From Streptomyces sp. LUP30 (GTDB lineage: Bacteria; Actinomycetota; Actinomycetes; Streptomycetales; Streptomycetaceae), in the NCBI RefSeq assembly GCF_001746365.1, contig NZ_MJAJ01000001.1, positions 379,182 to 443,181 on the forward strand: a DNA stretch of 64,000 nucleotides. Direction: 5' to 3'. The notes under the pieces are model-generated. The model was not told the DNA's origin. It ran no database searches and worked only from the letters and a program-made list of their open reading frames with translations. The translations under genes were made by a program, and so were the position numbers. This document shows, one piece after another, positions 9,110 to 17,423 of the stretch. Position 1 is the stretch's first letter. Each line of letters starts with the position of its first letter.

Positions 9110-9282
9110 GCGATGAGTTCCCGTTCGCCTCCAGCAAGGAAGGTGCCGGCATCGGGGACGGGAACTTCTCCGTCCGCTATGTGCCGGGCAGCAGCCGTTC
9201 CCCCCAGGCGCGCTTCGAGTCGGTCAGCGCAAGCCAAGCGGCGGCTTACCGTGCCGGGCGGCGAGCTGTTCTCGTCGGCTGA
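9109..9282 (+). pseudogene. NucA/NucB deoxyribonuclease-domain remnant
   Basis: The frame contains CDEFPFASSKEGAG followed by GNFSVRYVPGSS, the hallmark stretch of NucA/NucB-type secreted deoxyribonucleases, which also occur as C-terminal toxin domains in actinobacteria. After about residue 30 the match moves to a neighbouring frame (AKRRLTVPGGELF resembles the end of the domain), so at least one frameshift is present. No upstream part of the gene remains. The end overlaps the 3' end of the hypothetical gene on the other strand. Confidence 0.5.
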
Positions 9283-9832
9283 CCGGCGGTGCCGGAGCTG
9301 GTGCTGTCTGTTCTCCAGACGGCGTGAAGACGACTGCGTACGCCTCGTACCAGTTGCTGGTCTCGTCGTGCTTCGAAGTGGCCTCGAACCGGTCGCGAGA
9401 GTCGGCCCGTCCCTGGGCCCACACCTGTACTTCGTAGGTACGGGATGGATCGAGAGCGAGGTATGCCTCACCCGGCTCAGACAGCCGACCGAAGGCGTCG
9501 ATCGATGCCTCGGCCGGTTCGGCCGGACCGTTCATCGTGTCGAACGGGACCATCCGGCCTGTGTAAACAGGCCGGTAGCGCTCCGAGGCAAGCAAAGTCC
9601 AGGGGTTCCCTGGGGCTTCGCCCTGCCGATGACTCAGGGCCAGGACGACGAGCGCAGCGTGCTCTTGCACGCGGGTTCTGATCACGATCTGGCCGGGACC
9701 GACGATGACCGGCTCGTCAGACCGGAAGTCTGGTCTGCTCTCCCTGCGATCGAATCCCGGCTCCCACAGTTCGCCGACGGGAAAGTGGCCGTACTCCACG
9801 CTGACAGCCCCCGCATGACTGATCTCTGGCAT
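9224..9832 (-). CDS. Hypothetical protein, beta-rich, about 200 residues
   Basis: I do not recognise this gene. Codon use and composition look genuine: a central region rich in alternating hydrophobic residues (PVIVGPGQIVIRTRV, HAALVVLALSHR, TYEVQVWAQGRAD) suggests a beta-sandwich, and the tail is Pro- and Arg-rich (APAPAPPVSRREQ). The start is uncertain: the ATG at 9832 (MPEISHAG) is used here, with only a weak GCAGG upstream; a GTG at 9874 is also in frame. It converges on the NTPase/nuclease remnants and overlaps the latter by 59 bases. It is separated from the divergent NADAR gene by a 337-base interval that must hold both promoters. An accessory or defence-related role is possible but not shown. 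Confidence 0.6.
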   Translation of the reverse strand: MPEISHAGAVSVEYGHFPVGELWEPGFDRRESRPDFRSDEPVIVGPGQIVIRTRVQEHAALVVLALSHRQGEAPGNPWTLLASERYRPVYTGRMVPFDTMNGPAEPAEASIDAFGRLSEPGEAYLALDPSRTYEVQVWAQGRADSRDRFEATSKHDETSNWYEAYAVVFTPSGEQTAPAPAPPVSRREQLAARHGKPPLGLR

Positions 9833-10169
9833 GGCAAGAGCCTGCCAGGAGTAGCGCCTTCGGTGCACAGGCACCAGTCAGCCGAAGTCGGAACGCGAAC
9901 GGGGGTCGCGCGCACCTTCCGTGCCGGCATCCCAGCCAGTGCAGCCGACGGCTTCGCCGCTCTCTTCAGCTCCACGGATGTGTCTCCGATGGTCAAGTCT
10001 GCGGTGGTCACACCCCGCAACGTCCGACCTCGGAGATGGCACGACAACCGATTTCCCCCGGCCTGGCGCCGCGCCCGATCGACCTCGGCGACCCCATGCT
10101 GAACTGCCTGAATTTCCCCAGCCGGAATATCCCGATCTTGCAGGAGTGCGGACAGCTAGCCTGTCGCGC

Positions 10170-11297
10170 ATGGGGATACGACAGCGGACGTGGCGGAACG
10201 TGGACGGCGAGCGTATTGAGGGCACCTGGCGGCACGCCTTCATCCGCAACGGCGGCAAGTACTTCCTCACCGATCTGCTGATCTACGCCGACGGAATGGT
10301 CGACTGCTGGGGGCTGGAGACTCTGGAGGGTTTCGCCGACAAGCTCGCCTCCGGATGGGTCGCCACCGACCTGCCCGAAGGCGCCCGGGCATCGGCCCAC
10401 CACCTCGCCTCGTGGAAGTTCGCCGAGCCGAGGAGCTGGCTGACGCCTGAGATGCTGCTCGGCGAGGTTCGCGACGATATCGACAATCTCAACGGCCGTC
10501 CGGACTCCACCGGCCGCTGCCTCGCCGCCGTCGACGTCTTCCGGGAGCAGCCGACCGAGGCCAACCGGACCGCCGTTCGTGAAGCTTACGAAGCCATCCC
10601 GGAACACCTGCGTAGATACGCCCTGGGTGACATGGACCGCAAGGACTTCCCCCTCCGGGTGATCGTGACCGGCCCGGAGAACCAGATCGAGCTGTGGAAC
10701 GGAAACACCGTCGATGTCACCGACGAGATGCATGCCTCCGCCTTGGAGTACTTCGCGGAGCGCGAGCAACTGCGGAAGCAGCACGAGACGAAGACACCCG
10801 CCGACGGCCCGACTGAACCAGTCGAAAGTAGCGTCCATCTCAACCAGACGGTCTTCCCACGCGGCTGGCCCGAGAACCCGGGCACCCTCGTACTGCGCAA
10901 TGAGTTCCCCGCGCCGATCGTCTTGAGTAACCGGACCTACCCCACGGTTGCGCACGCCTACTGGGCGCTTGCGGTCCCCGACGAACAACGACAGGCTGAG
11001 ATCCTTGGCGCCGAAAGGCCGCATGACGCGCAGAAACTCGCTGAGGATTCCACCCTGCGCGACGACTGGCCCCAGGTTCGGGTCGCCGTCATGACGCGGC
11101 TGCTGCGTGCGAAATTCCAGCAACATCCCGAGTTCGCCGAGACGCTGATGGCCACAGGCGCCACCCGCCTGATCTACACCGAGATCGGATCGACCTTCTG
11201 GGGTCAACGCGGGCTCGAAGGACGGAACTGGATGGGCCGACTGCTGGAGCTTGTCCGCTCCGAACTCGTCGCCGCCAAGCTGAACATCCTGCAATGA
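10170..11297 (+). CDS. Two-domain protein ending in a NADAR (YbiA-like) domain
   Basis: 375 residues. The N-terminal about 190 residues form a domain I cannot name (RIEGTWRHAFIRNGGKYFLT, then DLLIYADGMVDCWGLETLEG). Residues about 230-375 are a NADAR/YbiA-like domain: LSNRTYPTVAHAYWALAV, a YTEIGSTFWGQRGLEGRNWMG block and a closing MGRLLELVRSEL. NADAR domains act on ADP-ribose or riboflavin-type N-glycosidic bonds, and some remove ADP-ribose from guanine in DNA beside DarT-type toxins (family knowledge). No toxin partner is seen. The ATG at 10170 lacks a Shine-Dalgarno site, but TAGCCT ends 7 bases before it, so a leaderless mRNA is likely. Neighbouring NTPase and nuclease scraps suggest a former defence or conflict cluster. 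Confidence 0.8.
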   Translation: MGIRQRTWRNVDGERIEGTWRHAFIRNGGKYFLTDLLIYADGMVDCWGLETLEGFADKLASGWVATDLPEGARASAHHLASWKFAEPRSWLTPEMLLGEVRDDIDNLNGRPDSTGRCLAAVDVFREQPTEANRTAVREAYEAIPEHLRRYALGDMDRKDFPLRVIVTGPENQIELWNGNTVDVTDEMHASALEYFAEREQLRKQHETKTPADGPTEPVESSVHLNQTVFPRGWPENPGTLVLRNEFPAPIVLSNRTYPTVAHAYWALAVPDEQRQAEILGAERPHDAQKLAEDSTLRDDWPQVRVAVMTRLLRAKFQQHPEFAETLMATGATRLIYTEIGSTFWGQRGLEGRNWMGRLLELVRSELVAAKLNILQ

Positions 11298-11443
11298 CCG
11301 ACCGGACCAGCCAGGTGCAGATCACCTCACTCGAGTGACACACCACCGCGTGAATCGGCACCCGGCGGTGGGAGCCTCATGCGACGGGCTGGCGTTGGCC
11401 CTGTAGGGGATGACGTGACGGGCCGGCGGTGCGGGGTGGCTCG

Positions 11444-11707
11444 TCATGCGTCGACGCCGATGATCATTAGGACGGCTCCGGCCGACACCATGTCTCCCGC
11501 CCGACCCACAACTCGCACACCACGCCGGGGACCGGAGAATCGAGCTCCAGTGAGATGTTGCTCGTCTCCACGTCCGCTACCCGCCTGACCGCCCTCCACC
11601 CGGTCTCCCACGGTCACATGGATCTGCGAGACCAGCAGTTGGTCCTGATCCCACTGTTCACCCGGTGCCGGCGCTTGTGGAACGAGGAGAGGTGTCGGGT
11701 CTTCCAC
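11444..11707 (-). pseudogene. Free-standing lipoyl/biotinyl carrier protein with two compensating frameshifts
   Basis: The GTG start at 11707 has an excellent GGAGG site 7 bases upstream. The first frame reads to GDRVEGGQA; moving one base gives VADVETSNISLEL then DSPVPGVVCELWVG; moving back gives AGDMVSAGAVLMIIGVDA and the stop. Together these make a complete about 87-residue lipoyl/biotinyl domain (GDxV, ETS-LEL hairpin, SPVPGVV, AGDMVSAGAVLMIIG). The two shifts, near 11562 and 11477, cancel, so the outer frame stays open but the middle third is nonsense. In the restored sequence the attachment lysine of the hairpin (usually ETDK/ETSK) is Asn. Both changes point to loss of function. No dehydrogenase, carboxylase or glycine-cleavage partner lies nearby. 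Confidence 0.65.
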
Positions 11708-12376
11708 TGGTCACCTCCACAGGGGGCCCTGGTGGCCTGCGAGACGTGGACGACACCCGAGAGCCGAGCAATGCGGGGCGAGGCTACTGCTCGCGCACAT
11801 ATCTGCCCAGTGTGACAGGCCTGTCGGCTGTGGCCTCATCCCAACGGCGCAGTGTGCCCGGCTCACTTCCGGCGCGTGGCACGGACTCGTTGTCGTGGTG
11901 GTGGCCAGTGGCGCCGGTTCCCGCGCCCTGTGATGCGCGCAGCCGCGGGGGCGCCTCGCTCGCCTGGCCGGGACCGGTCCTGCGGGCTCCAAGAGCCGCA
12001 TGGCGGGGCGCTGCCGGAGCGCCCCAGGCACCGGGTCGGGGGGCGGCGGAAACGCCTACAACTGGGGAGGGCCGTGGCCGTGTCGCGGTCGTTGTTCCAC
12101 ACGTAGACGCGACGTGGGTGGTCAGCTGGTGCGCCCGGGATGCCCGTTGGTCAGCAGCGTGCTCCAGCCCCGAGCGAAGACCGGGAATCCGAGGTTGGCC
12201 CGCCTTGGCTGGCGAGCCATGCAAGGAAGGCACCGGCCTGAGTGACTTCCTGCAGGCGCCGCATCTCCGGACAACCGATCCCCATGCAGGGATTGCGCGT
12301 GACCCTCGCGGCCGCACATGGCACGAGCGATGCGGTCAAGCGGTCCGCAGGTCGTCCCGGCACATCAGCTGCTGCG
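11708..12376. other. Non-coding or degraded stretch
   Basis: About 670 bases between the lipoyl gene and the NmrA gene. Open frames exist on both strands, but none has a start with a ribosome binding site and a recognisable product. It is probably eroded coding DNA. Confidence 0.5.
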
Positions 12377-13213
12377 TCACATCTCCCTCTCGAGAAGGGC
12401 ACGGAAGGTGCGTGCCGGACGACCGGTGAGGCGCTGGACGGTGTCGGTGAGGCGGTCCTCTGCCCCTTCGGCGATGGCGCGGTCCATGCCGGCCAGCATC
12501 ACGGCGAACTCCACCGGCAGCTGCATCGTGAGGTGATCGCGCATGTGCTCGTAGGACAGACGGCGGTGGACGACGGGCCTGCCGGTGACCTCAGTGATGA
12601 TCGCGGCGATGTCGTCGTAACTGAGCGCCTCCGGTCCGGTGAGGACGAGGTCGCCGTTGGGAGCGTGCGCGTCGGTCAGGGCGTGGGCGGCGACGGCCGC
12701 TATGTCCTCGGCGTCGACGAAGCCCACCCGGCCGCTTCCGGTTGCGGTCCGGATGATGCCGTCTTCACGGATGCTCGCGGAGTGCGCGTGCGCACCGGTG
12801 AAGTTCTGCATGAACCATGAGGGCCGGAGCACCGCCCACTGTTCGAACAGATCGGGCAAGGCCTGGTGGACCTTTCCCACCGCCGGGCCGCCCTCGGGTA
12901 TGGCCGAAGAGCTGAGGAGCACCGCGCGGTGTACGCCGACGGTGCGGGCCTGCCGGAGGAACGGCAGCATGACGGTCGCCGGGTCGGAGTCGCCCAGAGG
13001 CGGTATCACGTAGACGCGGTCGACTCCTTCGAGGGCGGCGGCGTGGGTGGCGGGGGCGTACCAGTCGAAGGCGACCGGCTCCGTGCCGGGGACCTGGGTG
13101 GCATGCCGGCTGGCGGCTTTGACGTGGTGGCCGGCGGCGGTCAGCTGCGCGGCGGTGCGGCTGCCGGTGGTACCGGTGGCACCGATAACCAAGGTGGTGC
13201 CGGTGACGGTCAT
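12377..13213 (-). CDS. NmrA-like NAD(P)-binding oxidoreductase
   Basis: 278-residue atypical short-chain dehydrogenase of the NmrA/ergot-alkaloid type. The N terminus has the nucleotide-binding GATGTTGSRTAAQL (about residues 11-24), an acidic/basic beta2 end (KAASRHA), and later RPSWFMQNF and FVDAEDIAAVAAHAL, both typical of NmrA/HSCARG proteins. The classical YxxxK pair is absent, as expected; such proteins are either reductases or redox-sensing regulators. Its start codon overlaps the stop of the SnoaL-like gene by 4 bases (ATGA), so the two are translationally coupled. The operon is probably controlled by the divergent TetR regulator. Confidence 0.88.
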   Translation of the reverse strand: MTVTGTTLVIGATGTTGSRTAAQLTAAGHHVKAASRHATQVPGTEPVAFDWYAPATHAAALEGVDRVYVIPPLGDSDPATVMLPFLRQARTVGVHRAVLLSSSAIPEGGPAVGKVHQALPDLFEQWAVLRPSWFMQNFTGAHAHSASIREDGIIRTATGSGRVGFVDAEDIAAVAAHALTDAHAPNGDLVLTGPEALSYDDIAAIITEVTGRPVVHRRLSYEHMRDHLTMQLPVEFAVMLAGMDRAIAEGAEDRLTDTVQRLTGRPARTFRALLEREM

Positions 13214-13635
13214 CGGCTGCTCCCGGTGAAGTCGGTGCCGGGCGCGAGGACGGCCAGGGGGTTCCAGTAGTCGCGGTAGGAGGCGATGCGCCCGTCCCTG
13301 ATGGTGACAACGGCGATGTAGGTCATGTCGAAGGCGCTGCCGGTTTCCACCAGGCGGCCGACGCCGCGCATCTCGACCACGATGATCTCCGGATCGGTGG
13401 TCTCGTGGATCCGCAGCTCCGGGAAGTCATGCAGATCGATGTGGTCGGGGTAGTCGCGCATGTAGGCGGCGATGGCTTCCCTGCCCTCCAGGCGCGCGGG
13501 CCAGCCGTCGGGGGCGAAGGGAAACTCCATGACGCCGTCGTCGGCCCACAGGCCGACCCAGCCGGGGACGTTCTTGTCCAACAGGAGCCGCAAGCTGTGG
13601 CGGTAGAGATCCGCCGGAGAAGTTGGTGCGGACAT
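13210..13635 (-). CDS. SnoaL-like / nuclear transport factor 2 fold protein
   Basis: 141-residue single-domain protein of the SnoaL/ketosteroid isomerase-like fold. It begins with the usual helix (ADLYRHSLRLLLDKNVPGWVG), then LWADDGVMEFPFAPDGWPAR, GREAIAAYMRDYP, and ends in strands with YIAVVTIRDGRIASYRDYWNP, the hallmark tail of this family. These small enzymes bind a hydrophobic ligand in a cone-shaped pocket; the reaction here cannot be deduced. It is the first gene of the two-gene operon with the NmrA-like oxidoreductase and faces the TetR gene across a 87-base region with two palindromes. Confidence 0.88.
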   Translation of the reverse strand: MSAPTSPADLYRHSLRLLLDKNVPGWVGLWADDGVMEFPFAPDGWPARLEGREAIAAYMRDYPDHIDLHDFPELRIHETTDPEIIVVEMRGVGRLVETGSAFDMTYIAVVTIRDGRIASYRDYWNPLAVLAPGTDFTGSSR

Positions 13636-13659
13636 GGGTGTCCTCCGTCTTGTAGAATC

Positions 13660-13700
13660 CGGACCTCGGGTCCGTTTTGAATATACGGACCCGAGGTCCG
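13660..13700. promoter_or_regulatory. Double palindromic operator for the TetR regulator
   Basis: Two 15-bp palindromes with the same arms: CGGACCTCGGGTCCG (13660-13674) and CGGACCCGAGGTCCG (13686-13700), centres 26 bases apart. They fill the space between the divergent SnoaL/NmrA operon and the TetR gene, as expected for a repressor controlling both directions. Confidence 0.85.
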
Positions 13701-13722
13701 TTTCTCAAATGGAAGGGGCAAC

Positions 13723-14331
13723 GTGCCCGAGCGCAAGCCCCGCAAGGACGCCGCCCGCAACCGGGCGGCCATCCTCGCGGCCGCCGACACCCTCTTCGCC
13801 CGCCTCGGGAGCGCCGAGGACATCACCATGGCCGACATCGCAGCAGCGGCCGGCGTGGGCAAAGGCACGCTCTTCCGGGCTTTCGACGACCGTCCCGGGC
13901 TGCTGCGCGCGCTGTACGAGGCGCGGCTCGAACCGCTGAGGGAGGCCGTCGAGACCGGCCCGCCGCCCCTGGGGCCCGCCACCCCACCGCGGCAACGCGC
14001 ACTCGCACTGCTCGACGCCGTCCTGTGTTTCAAACTCGACAACCGCCGCCTCGCGCTGGCTCTGGAGGAAAGCGGGAACAGCAGCCCCTACCAGGCGGAG
14101 CACTACGAGCGATGGCACGGCCTCCTCCGAGCCGTACTGGAGCAGGTCCCCGGCCTGACCGACAGCGACTTCACCGCCCACGCCCTGCTCGCCGCCACCC
14201 GAGCCGACCTCGTCGAGCACCTGGCCGGACAAGAACGCATTCCGCGGGAAAGAATGCGCGCACAGTTCGCAAACTTCGTCACCAGAGTCCTGGCCTCCGG
14301 CCCGCTGCAAGGGTTGACCGCCGAGGAGTGA
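13723..14331 (+). CDS. TetR-family transcriptional regulator
   Basis: 202 residues. The N-terminal helix-turn-helix (about residues 10-55) reads AAILAAADTLFARLG, then ITMADIAAAAGVGKGTLFRAF, the canonical TetR DNA-binding pattern with TLFRAF in the recognition region. The C-terminal all-helical domain (HYERWHGLLRAVLEQ, ALLAATRADLVEHL) would bind a small hydrophobic ligand. GTG start at 13723 with GGAAGGGG upstream. It is divergent from the SnoaL/NmrA operon, and the double palindrome between them makes it the likely repressor of that operon and itself. Confidence 0.92.
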   Translation: MPERKPRKDAARNRAAILAAADTLFARLGSAEDITMADIAAAAGVGKGTLFRAFDDRPGLLRALYEARLEPLREAVETGPPPLGPATPPRQRALALLDAVLCFKLDNRRLALALEESGNSSPYQAEHYERWHGLLRAVLEQVPGLTDSDFTAHALLAATRADLVEHLAGQERIPRERMRAQFANFVTRVLASGPLQGLTAEE

Positions 14332-14512
14332 TCGAGGGACGGCGAATCCTTGGTGGCCAGCGGGAGCCTCTCGCAAACGGTCATCTGCGCGAGTTCCGCG
14401 CGAACCTCCGGAGCGATCACGTTTGCGCAGGTCGCCGTTCGCGGAAGTCCTCTCAAAACTCGGACAGCGGTGTCCGTGGGGCCCGGTCAGACTCGCAGCA
14501 GACCAGGAGTGG

Positions 14513-15004
14513 TCACGAGTCCAGGTCGTGGTACATGACATGCAGGCCGACCGCACCCAACGTGGGATGCCGGAACGCGCCGGGGACGGTGCCGATCATG
14601 GCGAAACCGAGACGCTCGTACGGCGTGAGCGCCGGCGTGTTGGAGGCCGCAACGGCGTTGAACTGAACGCCGGCGAATTCATGGCTTCGCGCCCAGTCCA
14701 GAAGGTACTCGCCCAATGCCTGGCCGACACCCCGACCGCGTGCTTCTGGAGCGACCATAAAGTTTCCGCTGGCGATATGCGCACCCGGGCCCGGACGGTT
14801 GGGGTACATGTTGGAGGTGCCGAGTATGCGCTGATCCTCCACCGCCACTACGACGTGCCCTGGCGGCGGTACCACCCACAAGTCGTGGGCTTGCGCCTCG
14901 TTTTGCAGCGGGTCGTAGCAGAAGGTGTCTCCCTTGCGAATGATCTGCTCGATGATCGGCCAGACCAGCGGCCAATCCCGTTCCTCGAACGTTCGGATTT
15001 CCAT
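14513..15004 (-). CDS. GNAT-family N-acetyltransferase
   Basis: 163 residues with the GCN5-related fold: N-terminal MEIRTFEERDWPLVWPIIEQ, a beta4 strand (FMVAPEARGRGVGQALGEYL) carrying the acetyl-CoA pyrophosphate-binding R/Q-x-x-G-x-G/A pattern (ARGRGVG), and YERLGFAMIGTVPGAF at the end. It resembles the phosphinothricin/L-amino-acid acetyltransferase branch. The reading frame is open far upstream, but the domain begins exactly at the ATG at 15004; no strong ribosome binding site is visible. Substrate unknown. It stands alone between two non-coding stretches. Confidence 0.85.
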   Translation of the reverse strand: MEIRTFEERDWPLVWPIIEQIIRKGDTFCYDPLQNEAQAHDLWVVPPPGHVVVAVEDQRILGTSNMYPNRPGPGAHIASGNFMVAPEARGRGVGQALGEYLLDWARSHEFAGVQFNAVAASNTPALTPYERLGFAMIGTVPGAFRHPTLGAVGLHVMYHDLDS

Positions 15005-15690
15005 CTGCGTGAGACTAACCAGCAGTGAGTGGCGCTCCCACAGGTTATTTCTGGCGGCCGCGCCGAAGCTCCTTCGACCGCACACCGTCTGACGGTAACC
15101 GCACGTTGAAGGACAGCGCTCAGGTCGGAACCGGCACGCACGGCGGCACCGAGACAGACAATCAACGTGCGCCTCGATGACACGTGGCCCAGGATGGATG
15201 CCCACGTGGAACTGGGCCTTCCTGCCGGCACCGTGAATAAACGGACGCGCGGGTTCGCGCGCTGAGGGACGTTCTCCGCCGGGTGCGGCTCGCGCGGGAG
15301 ACTGCACGTCACTCTCGTAGCGCCGGAGCTGTTGGTAGAGGTCGGCGTCGACATCGCACGCAAGGGTGCCGGACGCCGGCGCCATCCGGCGCGCTGGCAC
15401 CGTGCGCGCCTGGATCTGTCTCCTGCCGACGTCCCGCGGACGCTCCAGGCGTCCCGGCACTCCTCCACCTCGCTGCCGCATAGCAGGACGGGGCGGATCA
15501 GCGACCACCAACGCGGGCTCCCCTGACCCCCCGCCGACCACCTCCTGTCGACGGTCAGCCCCCACCGGGCGCTGACCGTCCCTGCTGCTGTTGACGGGGC
15601 TCGGACCGGTGTGGGGATGCCGAGGACCGTTGATCAGCCAGCGGTGCCGTTTCCTCCTCGAGGGCTCAGGCGCTCGTCTAGGGTGACACG
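15005..15690. other. Gene-poor stretch
   Basis: Almost 690 bases without a gene I can support. The open frame continuing upstream of the acetyltransferase has no protein-like character. Promoters for the acetyltransferase and the membrane protein must lie at its two ends. Confidence 0.5.
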
Positions 15691-16134
15691 GTGGGGTTTG
15701 AGCTGCGGGATAGGTGGGGCGCACAACCGTTGTGGGCGAGAGGGGTTCTCTCGGTGTACTTGATCGGCTTCGCAGAGGGCACGGGTTCTCACCTCGCAGA
15801 TCTGGTCCGTGGCGGCATCCACGTCTATGCGTCGTTTTCTCAGCTCTTTCTGCAGGTGTTCTTCGTCAGCTTGGTGATCCTCGATCCGCTGGCGGCCGTG
15901 CTGGTGGGGCTTGTGCGGCGGGAAGGGATCTGGCTGGCAAGTGCCGTGATGGCGTTGGACGTCAGCGCGAACTGGTGGGGCAACCGGCACTGGCTGAGGG
16001 ACGACCCTGCACAGTTGCTCTGGCTGTTGCCGATCACTGTCTTCGGCCTGTTCGTCGTTGCGCTCGCGTTCCCCTTGAGCCGTGCGGTTGCCGGGGCAGC
16101 GAGCAGGCCGCCGACGACCCTGCCGTCAGCCTGA
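15691..16134 (+). CDS. Small integral membrane protein, hypothetical
   Basis: 147 residues with about four hydrophobic segments (GVLSVYLIGFAEG, LFLQVFFVSLVILDPLAAVLVG, IWLASAVMALDVSANWW, LLWLLPITVFGLFVVALAF). I do not recognise the family; the layout is like conserved actinobacterial DoxX- or DUF-type four-helix proteins. The GTG at 15691 is preceded by TAGGGT ending 6 bases before it, so a leaderless transcript is likely. It stands alone. Confidence 0.7.
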   Translation: MGFELRDRWGAQPLWARGVLSVYLIGFAEGTGSHLADLVRGGIHVYASFSQLFLQVFFVSLVILDPLAAVLVGLVRREGIWLASAVMALDVSANWWGNRHWLRDDPAQLLWLLPITVFGLFVVALAFPLSRAVAGAASRPPTTLPSA

Positions 16135-16677
16135 CGGCTCACGATGCTCAACCGCTGCTGCGGTCTCTGGCCCCGCAAGGATGATCCCTGTACACCCCTA
16201 GCAGGGCTTGGTCAGCTTCACGCGTGAGTCCCCCGGCAGTAACTGTCTGGAGGACACCGCGGGAACTTGCTTCCCAACCCCACCACCGGCCGAGTTACCC
16301 CCTGCTTGCAGGCCATTCCTGCGCAGACATGCGCCTTGTGAGCGCGTAGATCGGCTCCGTGGGGCACGCGACGGGACGGGTGGCATGGCACTGGGATGAG
16401 TGACGCGGCGGCATGACGTCGATGACCGTGCCGGCGTGCGGCCTTCTGACCCCTGAGTCTGAACCGCCCCAAGTTGCTTCATCTGCCGTCCCACTCCCGC
16501 TCCGCTGCCAACCCGGCAGGCAGCGCAGGGCCGTCGAGGGTCACGGTCAGCATGGGCTTGGCAAGCATCGCGTCGCGCCGTGACGCTTTCTACACCGACC
16601 ACCGACCACCGGCTGCCCGGCGAACAGCGACAGTCACCGCCAGACAGTCCACACCGGCCGGGAACACGCCATCCCCA
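16135..16677. other. Gene-poor stretch
   Basis: About 540 bases where no frame on either strand shows convincing protein features. It lies between two tail-to-tail genes, but no strong terminator hairpin was picked out. Confidence 0.45.
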
Positions 16678-16965
16678 TCAGGCGCGGAGGAGGGGCACCC
16701 AGCGTCTGTCCGACTCGTCGTACGCCGCGACACTGTCCTGTGTGATGTCCGCCAGAGACACCCACTGCTCCTCCGGCTCCCAGGCAGCGCCGCCGGTCGC
16801 TTGCGCATACAGAGGGCTTGGCGCCCACGACACGAGCACTGCAGTGGCAGTCACTCCCGTTGCCCATCCAAGGAACTCGCGTCCGTCCTGAAACGTGAAG
16901 CCGATCTTGTCCACCCGTTCTGCGCACCGTTCCAGGGCCTGCCGCAGTGCCTCCGTCCCCACCAT
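16678..16965 (-). CDS. Small hypothetical protein (95 residues)
   Basis: A short soluble protein I do not recognise: MVGTEALRQALERCAERVD, then KIGFTFQDGREFLGWATG and WEPEEQWVSLADITQDSV. Composition and codon use look real. Start chosen at the ATG at 16965 because TATGAT ends exactly 6 bases upstream, as in leaderless Streptomyces transcripts; a longer form from 17001 is possible. No partner gene. Confidence 0.5.
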   Translation of the reverse strand: MVGTEALRQALERCAERVDKIGFTFQDGREFLGWATGVTATAVLVSWAPSPLYAQATGGAAWEPEEQWVSLADITQDSVAAYDESDRRWVPLLRA

Positions 16966-16977
16966 TCGGTCATCATA

Positions 16978-17423
16978 TGCAGCGGCCACTGTGAGGCCCA
17001 TGCCATGACGGGCTGGTCAGTTACGCCCTTCCGTCGGCGACTCTCCTCGTGGTCGCGTTCGGCCCGCCGCGTCGCGGAATCACCGGCACGGCCTCCCATC
17101 TGCCGGCGGGTCCGACTCGTCCAGTTGCACACGAGGACGTGGCCAGCAGAAATACTGAGCGCTGGTGAGCAGGCCACGGCCTTCCAGCCGGAAGACAGAC
17201 TCAGCCGCGCAGGACACCACGAGGAAGGGAGACTCCCAGCCGATGGTGGGGTGCAGCTCGCTCAGCAGCACGTCCACGCCTCGGAAGGCCAGCGTTTCGG
17301 CTCATGCGGTCCGGTCCCTGGACTTCACCACGTCGCGGGCACAACAAACGTTCCCTCGTCCTTAGCGCGATACTCGGATCATGAACCGCACAGCGCGCCG
17401 GGTTCCGCGACGAAACCGACGCG
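16978..17423. other. Intergenic or degraded stretch
   Basis: About 450 bases upstream of the small hypothetical gene. One minus-strand frame (near 17080-17277) has patches that look protein-like (LLSELHPTIGWESPFLVVS), perhaps a fragment of a lost gene, but nothing can be named. Confidence 0.35.
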
